Assembly (NCBI GenBank): GCA_025450375.1
Contig: JANWHO010000047.1
Coordinates: 1-11,719 of the forward strand
Direction of reading: 5' to 3'
DNA: 11,719 nt
DNA from: Chloroflexota bacterium
GTDB taxonomy: Bacteria; Chloroflexota; UBA5177; JANWHV01
Position numbers and translations under genes: made by a program
Shown: piece by piece, positions 5,788-11,719 of the stretch
How the letters are laid out: each line of letters opens with the position of its first letter
Position numbering within the stretch: position 1 is the first letter of the stretch
The notes under the pieces: generated by a model
Databases searched by the model: none
What the model was told of the DNA's origin: nothing
What the model saw: only the letters and a program-made list of their open reading frames with translations

Positions 5788-7209
5788 TCAGGTTGGCGGC
5801 GAGGCATAGGGGCCGCTCAGGGGGAGGCGGAGGGTGACCGTGGTGCCGGCTCCCTGCTTACTGGCTATCCCTATCGTGCCTCCGTGTTGCTCTACGATGC
5901 GCCTCGCTCCGACCAGCCCGATTCCCGACCCGGCGATCCGTCCAACCACGTTGGTCGCTCGGTAAAACTGTTCAAAAATATGGGGTAGGGCCTCCTCGGG
6001 GATGCCGATTCCCTTGTCCCGCACGGTCAAGACCGCCCACACCGTGCCGGGGCGTGACGGCCCATCCTGGACCGTCGTGCTCAGATTGATCGTGACTGGA
6101 CCCCCTTGGGGACTGAACTTGATCGCGTTCGAGAGAAGATTATCGATCACGCGCTCGATGCGGCTGGCGTCACAGAGAACCACGATTGCCGGTTGTGCCG
6201 CGTGCAGTCGAACCGCGTGCTGCTCGGTGGTCTGCCAGTAGACCTTCACGAGCCGCTCGGTGAGCGCGACCAAATCGACGGGCGCCAGCTCCAGGGTGAG
6301 GGGACGCGCCATTTGCAGGCGCGTGATATCCACCAACTCGGCCAGCATCCGGGTCATCTGCTGGGCGCTTCCGCGGATCGTTTCCAGGCCCCGGCGGAGC
6401 CGGGCCGCATCCGCCCCTTGCATGTGCTCGACTCGTTGGTGCATCATCTGGGCCATACCGCTAATCGCCGTGATCGGATTCTTGAGATCATGGGAGATCG
6501 TGGTTAGAAACTCGTCCTTTTGGTAGTCAAGATCCTTGAGCGGGGAGATATCCTGGAAGACGGCCACGGATCCCCTGATCGCCCCAGAGGAGTCACGGAG
6601 AGGGGCGCAATTGAGCAGAATGGGAATATCGCGTCCGGTGGTCAGATTCCGAATCTGCAATTGGTTCCCGTGGACATCCTCCCCCAGCAGCAGGGAACGC
6701 CACAGCGGCAACTCACCGGCCGGATACGGGGTGCCGTCATCACGGCGAACATTGAGGCGGGCGTATATTTCATCGTTCTCGCGGGGCATGGGGCGATTGG
6801 TGGCGTCGATTCCCAAAAGGCTGATCGCCGCCCGGTTCGCGAGCGTGAACCATCCCGCCACATTGCTGATCAGCACTCCCTCGGGCAACACGTCGAGCAC
6901 GGCGCGGAGGCTCTCGTGCACGGGGTCCACCGGACTGGGAGCAGGCGCCTCCTGGGGCGCGGATCGACGCTTCCGGCCCGTGGAGGGACGTCTGGCGGCG
7001 CGCTCAAGCTCGCTCAAGCATACACTTATGGCCGAGCGAATCTCGATGGGCCAGGTGTCCAGCGGTCCCAGCGGTGTATGGCTCCAATCGACCGCCCGCA
7101 TGCGGGACTCCAGTTCACCGGGAGCCAGGGAAGCGATTTTGGCGGGGGCGGGAGCCCGTGGAATCTCGGAATCGTCTGGGGACGGCTTTTCCGCCGCGTC
7201 CTGGCGCAT
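5788..7209 (-). CDS. Soluble PAS-domain sensor histidine kinase (orphan)
   Basis: I start at the ATG at 7209 (473 residues), which has AAGGG seven nt upstream. A GTG at 7275 would add 22 residues, but its purine run abuts the codon. In order there is a Pro/Ala-rich head; the short motif DWSHTPLGPLDTWP (41-54), a leader typical of large multi-PAS/GAF kinases; a low-complexity linker (about 70-97); a PAS domain (about 98-222); HisKA with the phosphorylated His240 in SHDLKNP; and HATPase with N-box Asn361 (NLLSNAIKFS), DKGIGIP (398-404), FEQFYRA (412-418) and GSGIGLVG (427-434). All catalytic boxes are intact. There are no membrane helices or receiver domain and no response regulator in the window, so the partner is elsewhere. 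It lies downstream of the DUF2236 gene on the same strand. The signal sensed by PAS is unknown. Confidence 0.94.
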   Translation of the reverse strand: MRQDAAEKPSPDDSEIPRAPAPAKIASLAPGELESRMRAVDWSHTPLGPLDTWPIEIRSAISVCLSELERAARRPSTGRKRRSAPQEAPAPSPVDPVHESLRAVLDVLPEGVLISNVAGWFTLANRAAISLLGIDATNRPMPRENDEIYARLNVRRDDGTPYPAGELPLWRSLLLGEDVHGNQLQIRNLTTGRDIPILLNCAPLRDSSGAIRGSVAVFQDISPLKDLDYQKDEFLTTISHDLKNPITAISGMAQMMHQRVEHMQGADAARLRRGLETIRGSAQQMTRMLAELVDITRLQMARPLTLELAPVDLVALTERLVKVYWQTTEQHAVRLHAAQPAIVVLCDASRIERVIDNLLSNAIKFSPQGGPVTINLSTTVQDGPSRPGTVWAVLTVRDKGIGIPEEALPHIFEQFYRATNVVGRIAGSGIGLVGARRIVEQHGGTIGIASKQGAGTTVTLRLPLSGPYASPPT

Positions 7210-7212
7210 GTC

Positions 7213-7290
7213 ACCGCCCTTCAAGGGTCGAACCTCGCGATAATCAGTCCTGGCTCCGGATGCTGAACCCGCCACCTCCCTTCAAGGGCC
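7213..7290. repeat. Two copies of a CCCTTCAAGGG near-palindrome before the kinase gene
   Basis: CCCTTCAAGGG occurs at 7217-7227 and again at 7278-7288, 61 bp apart. The similarity extends to CACC[GT]CCCTTCAAGGG[TC]C (7213-7229 and 7274-7290). Each is CCCTT-C-AAGGG, a 5-bp-arm palindrome. On the minus strand each copy supplies an AAGGG ribosome-site core ahead of an in-frame start (ATG 7209 and GTG 7275). It could be a duplicated ribosome-site region or a pair of operator sites. Confidence 0.6.
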
Positions 7291-7335
7291 TTACCCGGAT
7301 TATTGGCGCTTGAGGAAGTGGCGTCCATCCCCCAG

Positions 7336-7361
7336 TTGGGTCAGCCATTTGGGTCAGCCAT
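7336..7361. repeat. Perfect 13-bp tandem duplication at the 3' end of the DUF2236 gene
   Basis: TTGGGTCAGCCAT is present twice back to back (7336-7348 and 7349-7361). The stop codon of the DUF2236 gene (7341-7343) lies in the first copy. As 13 is not a multiple of three, the second copy sets the frame: with a single copy the minus-strand frame would run on for about 33 codons to 7244. Confidence 0.9.
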
Positions 7362-8198
7362 ATTCGTCCATGCGCGAGCCTGGGCGGCGGGCCAATAGCG
7401 GCCGCGGCGCGGGGCCAGAGGCAGCAGGCGGCGACAGAGCCAGGCGATCGCGTGGAGGGCGAGTCGGTGCCTCCGGGTCCAGGGCAGGTTGTAGGCACGG
7501 CGGATCGCGGGGGGTAACAGGCCGATCGCCGGGAGGGCGGAGATCCAGACCATTGGGCGGGTAAACCACGGCCACGCGGGGCGAACGATCTCCTGAACCA
7601 GCCGCCTTCCGGTCGAACCCACCGCGATATCACCGGAAGCGAGCATATTCTCCAGATAGTGGTCGAGATCGCTGGTGTTCCGCGGCAAGAGTTCCTCGGG
7701 GGTTCCGAGGAGGATGCCGAGCGGACGCGCGTCGATCATGAACTGGTCGTATTCCTCGGCGGAAAGCGGCCCGACGAACAGCTCATAGGCCCGCGGCAGC
7801 ACATACAACAGCGAGGCGAGCACCCACAGAAGGAGGCTTGGGTCGAGCGCGTTATAGGGTGTGCCGGCGGGACAGCCAGGAGTAGAGGACTCGGTGGTCC
7901 CATTCACCCTGCCGTGAAGCGTGTTCACCAGGCGGGCGGCGCGGGCCACCTCAGCCGGGTTGCCGAAGTTGAGGGCCTGCATGACCCGGATCGTCCGCGA
8001 CAGGCGCTCAAACCTGGCCATCGGGGTGTCGAGGAACCGGCTGTGCTGGGCCACCCCGGCCGCCACTTGCGGATGGGCGAGCTGCATCAGAATGGCGGCG
8101 CCCCAGCCCAGGAGCACCACTCGCTCACGATTGACGCGCTGAAGTACGCTAAGATCGTTCAGGGGGCGCCGAGCCGGCCGTAGGCGGCCGTCGGTCAC
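7341..8198 (-). CDS. DUF2236 family protein (MpaB / latex-clearing-protein-like oxygenase)
   Basis: I start at the GTG at 8198, whose last two bases form the TGA of the upstream prenyltransferase gene (GTGA overlap), giving 285 residues. A longer reading up to 8855 would lie inside the prenyltransferase in another frame and is not protein-like. DUF2236 hallmarks are AHPQVAAGVAQHS (41-53), RLSRTIRVM with Arg68-Thr69, FG (78-79), the LHGRVNG motif with His95, DPSLLLWV (119-126) and GPLSAEEYDQF. The family includes latex-clearing protein Lcp (a haem b dioxygenase cutting cis-1,4-polyisoprene) and fungal MpaB oxygenase. The conserved histidines make haem binding plausible, but the substrate is not known. 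A hydrophobic stretch (WISALPAIGLLPP) near the C-terminus may contact membrane. Tight coupling to the cis-prenyltransferase suggests a polyprenyl-related substrate (inference). Confidence 0.85.
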   Translation of the reverse strand: MTDGRLRPARRPLNDLSVLQRVNRERVVLLGWGAAILMQLAHPQVAAGVAQHSRFLDTPMARFERLSRTIRVMQALNFGNPAEVARAARLVNTLHGRVNGTTESSTPGCPAGTPYNALDPSLLLWVLASLLYVLPRAYELFVGPLSAEEYDQFMIDARPLGILLGTPEELLPRNTSDLDHYLENMLASGDIAVGSTGRRLVQEIVRPAWPWFTRPMVWISALPAIGLLPPAIRRAYNLPWTRRHRLALHAIAWLCRRLLPLAPRRGRYWPAAQARAWTNMADPNG

Positions 8199-8929
8199 TG
8201 AGCGGCCAGAACCGGGACCGCGCCGAACCGCCGCTCTCGATGATGATATTCCCGTACAGCCTCCCCCAGATCCTCGGCGGTGAAATCGGGCCAGAGCCGG
8301 GTGCTGAAGATCATCTCGGCGTAGGCGCACTCCCACAGGAGAAAATCGCTCAATCGTTGCTCTCCTCCCGTACGGACCAGCAGATCGACATCGGGCGCCG
8401 GCCCTCCAGCCTGGCACGCCTCGCCCAGCAGGGCCGAGAAACGGGCGAAGGTGGGATTGTCTCCGGCGGCCACCCGGCGGGCCGCGTCGACGATTGACTG
8501 GCGGGCGGAGTAGTTGATCGCGATCCGGAGATCCAGAAGCCGCCCGTGAGCGGTGGCGGACTCGGCATTGGCCATCGCGGAGAGCAACGCGGGCGACATC
8601 CCCTCGCGGCGGCCAATCACCCGCAAGCGCACGTTCTGCTCCAGACAGGTGGTAATCTCGGCCCTGAGATAGACTTGCAAGAGCCGCATCAGGGCCCGCA
8701 CTTCCTGTGGAGGCCGCTGCCAGTTGTCGGCCGAGAAAGCAAAGAGGGTAAGGGTACCGATCCCAAGCCGGGGCGCCGCCTCGATCACCCCGCGGGCCGC
8801 CCGCGCCCCCGCCCGATGGCCGGCGCTCCGCGGCCGCCCGCGGCGCACGGCCCAACGGCCATTCCCATCCATGATGATCGCCACATGCAACCCGGGCGGG
8901 CTGAGGAATGGTAAATCTCTTTGTAGCAT
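8195..8929 (-). CDS. uppS: Isoprenyl transferase / (poly)cis-prenyl diphosphate synthase, UppS family
   Basis: From the ATG at 8929 (244 residues) the product has every cis-prenyltransferase block: HVAIIMDGNGRWA (15-27) with the catalytic Asp21, GHRAG (37-41), LTLFAFSADNWQRP (60-73), a conserved INYSARQ segment, RTGGEQRLSDFLLWECAYAE and LWPDF. It condenses isopentenyl diphosphate onto an allylic diphosphate in cis; the classical product, undecaprenyl diphosphate, is the lipid carrier for cell-wall assembly. The FSADNW block has Asp where E. coli UppS has Glu, and the gene is not in the usual frr-uppS-cdsA-dxr setting, so a second enzyme of different chain length is possible. A TTG at 8944 is open but GGAGA at 8938-8942, 8 nt upstream, supports 8929. 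The gene starts 31 nt after the winged-helix gene and overlaps DUF2236 by GTGA. Confidence 0.95.
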   Translation of the reverse strand: MLQRDLPFLSPPGLHVAIIMDGNGRWAVRRGRPRSAGHRAGARAARGVIEAAPRLGIGTLTLFAFSADNWQRPPQEVRALMRLLQVYLRAEITTCLEQNVRLRVIGRREGMSPALLSAMANAESATAHGRLLDLRIAINYSARQSIVDAARRVAAGDNPTFARFSALLGEACQAGGPAPDVDLLVRTGGEQRLSDFLLWECAYAEMIFSTRLWPDFTAEDLGEAVREYHHRERRFGAVPVLAAQ

Positions 8930-8960
8930 AAAGCGGATCTCCAAAAAAAGAAGAGGCGGA

Positions 8961-9338
8961 CTAGCGGTGGCGAGTGGCGTGGATCAACGCCTCCATGTGG
9001 TCGAGGTAGCGATCCAGCGCGTGCCGTCCACGCTCGGTCAACGAGAACTCGGTACGTGGAATGCGTCCATCGAAGAACTTGTGCATCCGGATGTAGCCCG
9101 CTTCCTCCAGCTTCCCCGCGTGGACGCTGAGATTGCCGTCGGTGGTCCCGAGCAGTTTCTTCAACTCGGTGAAGCTGAGCGAGGCGTTGACCGCCAGGGC
9201 GCTGACCATGCCCAGGCGGATCCGCTCATGGATAATCCGATCGAAGTCGGGAGCGGGACTGGATGCCGGGCGCGGCTCCGTCTTCGGATCGGGTTCCCAG
9301 GGCGGGGGACTGATGCGCGCGTTTGCTTTAGCCACCAT
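8961..9338 (-). CDS. Winged-helix transcriptional regulator (HTH_34, MarR-like)
   Basis: This 125-residue protein has a disordered Pro-rich N-terminal tail (about 1-30) followed by a single winged-helix domain (about 33-115). The R-[IL]-x-[IL]-x-x-x-L start helix is RIRLGMVSALAV. SFTELKKLLGTTDGNLSVHAGKLEEAGYI forms the helix-turn-helix, with the family's typical T-x-G-N-L-S-x-H recognition helix, and GRIPRTEFSLTERGRHAL is the wing. No ligand-binding or metal-binding domain is visible. It overlaps the upstream membrane-protein gene by 11 nt, with GGAGG directly in front; the adjacent GTG at 9335 is an equally possible start with better spacing. Regulator/membrane-protein pairs of this type usually autoregulate, and a matching palindrome lies just upstream of the operon (9981-9997). 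Confidence 0.88.
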   Translation of the reverse strand: MVAKANARISPPPWEPDPKTEPRPASSPAPDFDRIIHERIRLGMVSALAVNASLSFTELKKLLGTTDGNLSVHAGKLEEAGYIRMHKFFDGRIPRTEFSLTERGRHALDRYLDHMEALIHATRHR

Positions 9339-9942
9339 ACCTCCGGGCGATGATCAGGCCGAAGAGAATTTCCAGGCCGCCGAAGCCGGCCGCCAGGCAC
9401 CAGTTGCCCCAGGCCTGCGGCCCCAGGAGGGCCAGGGAGCCCACCAGCATAAAGCTCAGGCCGAGCACCGGGACAATCCGCACCGAGAAGGCGCCGCCGT
9501 TCATCACCCCCGCCCCGAACAGGAGGAGCCAGACGCCGGGGAGAAAATGAATCAGGCCGGCGCGCGCTAACTCAATGGTCAGCAAAAGTCCGACGAGCAT
9601 GGGAGGGGATAAACTGAGGACGAACCGGCGGCCGGGCCGGGAGAAAACCGGCACCCCCACTCTCCGCGCTTTGCGGCTCATGGCGACCAAGGCCACCACG
9701 AGGGCGATTCCCGCCTCAACCAGCCAGACCGCCAGCCAGCGCCGAGGAGTGGGCTGGGCGGCCGCCAGGGGGGTGGCAATCAGGGCCGAGCAGCCCAGCA
9801 CCACCAGGCCCCAGCCCGGTACGGCCGTGAACGAGGTGGCCCGCTCCATGGTGTCGCGTATGTAACGAAGGTTGTCCATCGCGCGCGCGTGGAGCGCGGG
9901 CGGCTCGGTCGGTAACGGGCGGAGAGGGTGCTGTGCGGCCAT
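9328..9942 (-). CDS. Six-helix integral membrane protein paired with a winged-helix regulator
   Basis: I start at the ATG at 9942 (204 residues); the open frame extends to a TTG at 9978, but that codon is the -35 element of the promoter. A soluble head of about 50 residues contains DNLRYIRDTMERATSFTAVPGWG, a segment I associate with membrane proteins encoded next to HTH_34 regulators. Six hydrophobic segments follow: around GWGLVVLGCSALI, WLAVWLVEAGIALVVAL, PPMLVGLLLTIELA, LPGVWLLLFGAGVM, IVPVLGLSFMLVGSLALL and GNWCLAAGFGGLEILFGLI. A basic KARR loop after helix 2 suggests a cytoplasmic face. No transporter or enzyme motif is visible, and the function is unknown. It may sense or be controlled together with the regulator whose gene it overlaps by 11 nt. 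Confidence 0.82.
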   Translation of the reverse strand: MAAQHPLRPLPTEPPALHARAMDNLRYIRDTMERATSFTAVPGWGLVVLGCSALIATPLAAAQPTPRRWLAVWLVEAGIALVVALVAMSRKARRVGVPVFSRPGRRFVLSLSPPMLVGLLLTIELARAGLIHFLPGVWLLLFGAGVMNGGAFSVRIVPVLGLSFMLVGSLALLGPQAWGNWCLAAGFGGLEILFGLIIARRYGG

Positions 9943-9948
9943 GGAGCG

Positions 9949-9978
9949 ATCATAGGGCAGGCGCTTCCACGTCGTCAA
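9949..9978 (-). promoter_or_regulatory. Sigma-70-type promoter, predicted leaderless
   Basis: On the minus strand TTGACG (9978-9973) is followed after 18 nt by TATGAT (9954-9949), one mismatch each from the consensus. Six nt further comes the ATG at 9942, so the expected transcription start coincides with the start codon and the mRNA would be leaderless. In agreement, there is no Shine-Dalgarno sequence before this ATG. It should drive the membrane-protein/regulator/uppS/DUF2236 unit. Confidence 0.7.
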
Positions 9979-9980
9979 GT

Positions 9981-9997
9981 ACTTTGCGCCACAAAGT
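9981..9997. promoter_or_regulatory. Probable operator palindrome ACTTTG-n5-CAAAGT
   Basis: ACTTTG (9981-9986) and CAAAGT (9992-9997) are exact inverted repeats with a CGCCA spacer, ending 2 nt upstream of the -35 box. On the minus strand the sequence continues CAAAGTACTTG into the -35, making a second overlapping half-site. This position suits a dimeric winged-helix repressor or activator, and the HTH_34 protein encoded in the operon is the obvious candidate. Confidence 0.6.
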
Positions 9998-10020
9998 CCT
10001 CGGTCTGACCTCTGATCCTG

Positions 10021-11250
10021 TCAACTCACGGCCACGCTCACTGGGGCCTCCAGGCCGAATGCCTTGCTGGCCGCGCCGACGATTGTCTCGCCAATGGCCA
10101 GCGACGAGGTGGCGGCCGGGGATGGGGCGTTCCGCACATGGATAATGTTCCTGGCGTTCAGAATGGAAAAATCATCGACCAGGGAGCCATCGGCGGCGAG
10201 AGCCTGGGCCCGCACGCCGGAGGGGCCAAAAATCACATCATCACCGGTGACTTCGGGGACATACGCCTGCATGGCCGCCACGAAGGCGCTCTTGCTATAG
10301 TCGCGATACATCTCGGCCGTCCCCATCCGCCAGTACTTGAGGGCGAGATGGCGGAAGCCGCTGTAGGTCAGTACCTCAAGCAGATCCTTGGGGTTCAGAT
10401 CGAAGCGGCTGTACCCTTCGCGGGCGAAGGCCAGCACCGCGTTGGGGCCGGCCCACACCTGCCCGTCCATGCGGATGGTGAAATGCACCCCCAGGAAGGG
10501 GAAGGCGGGATCGGGGACCGGGTAAATCAGCGATTTGCACAGATACGCCTTCTCCGGCTTGAGCGTATAGTAGTCGCCGCGGAAGGGGACAATGCGGAGG
10601 TTGTCGGGCGCGCCAGTCTTCCGGGCCAGCCGATCCGACTGCAGGCCGGCGCAGGTAATGAGGTATTTGGCCTCCATGTCACCGCCGGTGGTCTCCAGGA
10701 CCACGGGACTGCCCTTGATGATGTCCGTGACCTCATGGTCGGTGAGGATCACTCCCCCTTTTTCCCGGACCAGGCGGGCGTAGGTTTCCGCCACCCGCAC
10801 GTAGTCAATCACGCCGGTGTTCGGCGAATAGAGCGCCTGAATGCCGGCCGCGTGCGGCTCCAGTTCGCGCAGCCGTTCGGGTCCGATCATCTCCACCCCA
10901 GGCACTCCATTGCTCAGCCCACGCTGATACAACTCCTGCAAACGGGGCAATTCGCCTTCGTTGAGGGCCACGATCACCTTGCCGCACAGCTTGTAGGGGA
11001 TGTCGTGCTCGTCGCAAAAGCGCAGCAACGCCTGTTTACCGCGGACGCAGAGGGTCGCCTTGAGGGAACCTGGCTTGTAGTAGATACCAGAGTGCAGGAC
11101 ACCGCTGTTGTGTCCGGATTGGTGAGTGGCGATCCGATCCTCTTTCTCGAGAATCGCCACTTTCAGGTGTGGATATTGTTCCAGTAGCCGCATCGCCGTC
11201 GCCAGGCCGAGAATGCCGCCGCCCACGATCGCTACATCATACTGTCTCAT
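10021..11250 (-). CDS. lhgO: L-2-hydroxyglutarate oxidase
   Basis: The 409-residue product (E. coli LhgO is 422) is a DAO-fold flavoprotein oxidising L-2-hydroxyglutarate to 2-oxoglutarate, with electrons passed to the membrane quinone pool in E. coli. The FAD motif GGGILG is at 10-15, Glu35 ends the second strand to bind the ribose, and the family signature SGHNSGVLHSGIYYKPGSLK lies at about 45-64. Further conserved blocks are NTGVIDY, FRGDYY, PFLGVHFT, GPNAVLA and GPSGVRAQ, with a C-terminal NAPSPAATSSLAIG closing the FAD site. The start is an ATG with GGAGGAGAG (11257-11265) 6 nt upstream. It would repair a toxic by-product of 2-oxoglutarate-using dehydrogenases or finish glutarate breakdown; no glutarate hydroxylase gene is visible here. 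Its gene is 123 nt downstream of the DUF971 gene. Confidence 0.96.
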   Translation of the reverse strand: MRQYDVAIVGGGILGLATAMRLLEQYPHLKVAILEKEDRIATHQSGHNSGVLHSGIYYKPGSLKATLCVRGKQALLRFCDEHDIPYKLCGKVIVALNEGELPRLQELYQRGLSNGVPGVEMIGPERLRELEPHAAGIQALYSPNTGVIDYVRVAETYARLVREKGGVILTDHEVTDIIKGSPVVLETTGGDMEAKYLITCAGLQSDRLARKTGAPDNLRIVPFRGDYYTLKPEKAYLCKSLIYPVPDPAFPFLGVHFTIRMDGQVWAGPNAVLAFAREGYSRFDLNPKDLLEVLTYSGFRHLALKYWRMGTAEMYRDYSKSAFVAAMQAYVPEVTGDDVIFGPSGVRAQALAADGSLVDDFSILNARNIIHVRNAPSPAATSSLAIGETIVGAASKAFGLEAPVSVAVS

Positions 11251-11357
11251 GCTTCACTCTCCTCCATGGGGCCGCGCCGTCCGTGCCATGAGGCAGTGAG
11301 GACGAGCAGATTCTCCGCGGACACGTCTGCCCGCGGTTCCATTCCAATTCTCTTGAG

Positions 11358-11368
11358 CTAGGCTACCA
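11358..11368 (-). promoter_or_regulatory. Possible extended -10 element ahead of lhgO
   Basis: TGGTAGCCTAG on the minus strand, just after the DUF971 stop, resembles the TGGTATCCTAG before the SDR gene (4797-4807) and could be an extended -10 box giving a leader of about 100 nt for lhgO. No convincing -35 is visible. The rest of 11251-11373 holds only the lhgO ribosome site. Confidence 0.22.
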
Positions 11369-11373
11369 TGTTC

Positions 11374-11719
11374 TCAGGATTGCCGTGTACGCGCCTCCCG
11401 ACAAACCGGGCATGGGCAGAGGGCGCGGAGGAGACGGAACGTGAAAAAGCCCGTGTCGTGGCCATCGGCCCACACGGGCTGCAGCGCGTAGCGGCCCACT
11501 TCTTTCATGTCCAGCAGGGTAGTCTGCTCGTCGCTGAAGACGGTGTCCTCACGCACCAGTCCCTCGCGTCCACCCTCCCCGTGGCACATGGCGCAGGGGC
11601 AGTGGGGGCGCAGGGCCGCCAACTCATAGAGGCTTTCATGGCCGTCCCGCCACTCGATCCGCAGCAGTCCGGACTCCGGGTCAACCGTGATCTCGGCGGG
11701 CCTCCTGCTCTCTCCCTCT
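11374..11719 (-). CDS. DUF971 (gamma-butyrobetaine-hydroxylase-like N-terminal) domain protein, 5' end outside window
   Basis: The frame is open from the right edge to a TGA at 11374-11376, giving 114 visible residues. It reads ITVDPESGLLRIEWRDGHES, then LYELAALRPHCPCAMCHGE, a TVFSDEQTTLLDMKEVGRYALQ stretch, and AVWADGH-type PVWADGHDTGFFTFRLLRAL. These are the DUF971 features (W-x-D-G-H twice, L-R-x-x-C-x-C-A-x-C). The domain occurs alone in bacteria, often near Fe-S/Mrp genes, and as the N-terminal domain of carnitine-pathway dioxygenases, where Cys/His ligands bind metal. Here a second cysteine cluster, CPCPVC, sits in the C-terminal tail. A TTG at 11622 is an in-frame start candidate but would cut away the first conserved strand, so translation must begin further upstream, beyond the window. 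The precise function is unknown. Confidence 0.85.
   Translation of the reverse strand, partial: EGESRRPAEITVDPESGLLRIEWRDGHESLYELAALRPHCPCAMCHGEGGREGLVREDTVFSDEQTTLLDMKEVGRYALQPVWADGHDTGFFTFRLLRALCPCPVCREARTRQS

Noticed and set aside
8199..8855. Upstream extension of the DUF2236 frame to a start at 8855
   Set aside because: This part lies wholly inside the uppS gene in another frame and is Arg/Gly-rich without domain features; the GTGA overlap at 8195-8198 gives a natural start.
10138..11187. 349-residue plus-strand open frame opposite lhgO
   Set aside because: LhgO is unmistakable on the other strand, and the antisense product has no recognisable domain; long antisense frames are expected at this GC content.
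1..11719. CRISPR array, tRNA/rRNA genes, integrase or defence system
   Set aside because: No regularly spaced direct repeats, no tRNA-like sequence and no integrase, transposase or known defence-protein signature was seen, apart from the decayed nuclease remnants at the left edge.

Overview
The window is chromosomal-looking DNA from a high-GC bacterium, with GTG starts at several genes. It carries ten well-supported protein genes plus decayed remnants at the left edge, and I see no rRNA, tRNA or CRISPR. The taxon cannot be fixed from sequence alone. The Uma2-type remnant, the histidine kinase with a DWSxTPLGP leader, the DUF2236 oxygenase-like protein and a leaderless promoter would all fit Chloroflexota (Thermomicrobia-like) or a related terrestrial phylum. 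That placement is a low-confidence inference.

Layout. Positions 1-706 look degraded and less GC-rich: a weak NUMOD4/HNH-like fragment on + and a Uma2 (DUF820) nuclease gene on - whose family similarity stops after about 97 residues. A perfect 12-bp-arm palindrome merging into a 9-bp tandem repeat (759-794) separates this from a two-gene minus-strand unit: a membrane-anchored J-domain protein followed by a RidA-family protein lacking the catalytic arginine. Divergent from it is a 470-residue protein made of 15 leucine-rich repeats of nearly constant 24-residue length (1865-3277). It converges on a minus-strand ferredoxin-reductase-like FAD/NAD oxidoreductase (3337-4569), which is itself divergent from an NDUFA9-like atypical SDR (4843-5739).

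From 5788 to the right edge everything reads on the minus strand. In transcription order these are a DUF971 protein (5' end cut by the window), L-2-hydroxyglutarate oxidase (LhgO), then a promoter/operator, a six-helix membrane protein, a winged-helix regulator, a cis-prenyltransferase (UppS family), a DUF2236 (MpaB/latex-clearing-type) protein and a soluble PAS-histidine kinase. The genes from the membrane protein to the DUF2236 gene are tightly packed: an 11-nt overlap, a 31-nt gap and a GTGA stop/start overlap. The regulator probably controls its own operon through the ACTTTG-n5-CAAAGT palindrome just upstream of a TTGACG-18-TATGAT promoter, whose predicted start point falls on the ATG of the membrane protein (leaderless).

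The most thought-provoking combination is a cis-prenyltransferase translationally coupled to a DUF2236 protein. DUF2236 includes latex-clearing protein, which cleaves cis-polyisoprene, so the pair could make and oxidise a polyprenyl compound. This is a hypothesis from family knowledge and gene order, not something the sequence proves. I saw no defence system, integrase or complete mobile element.
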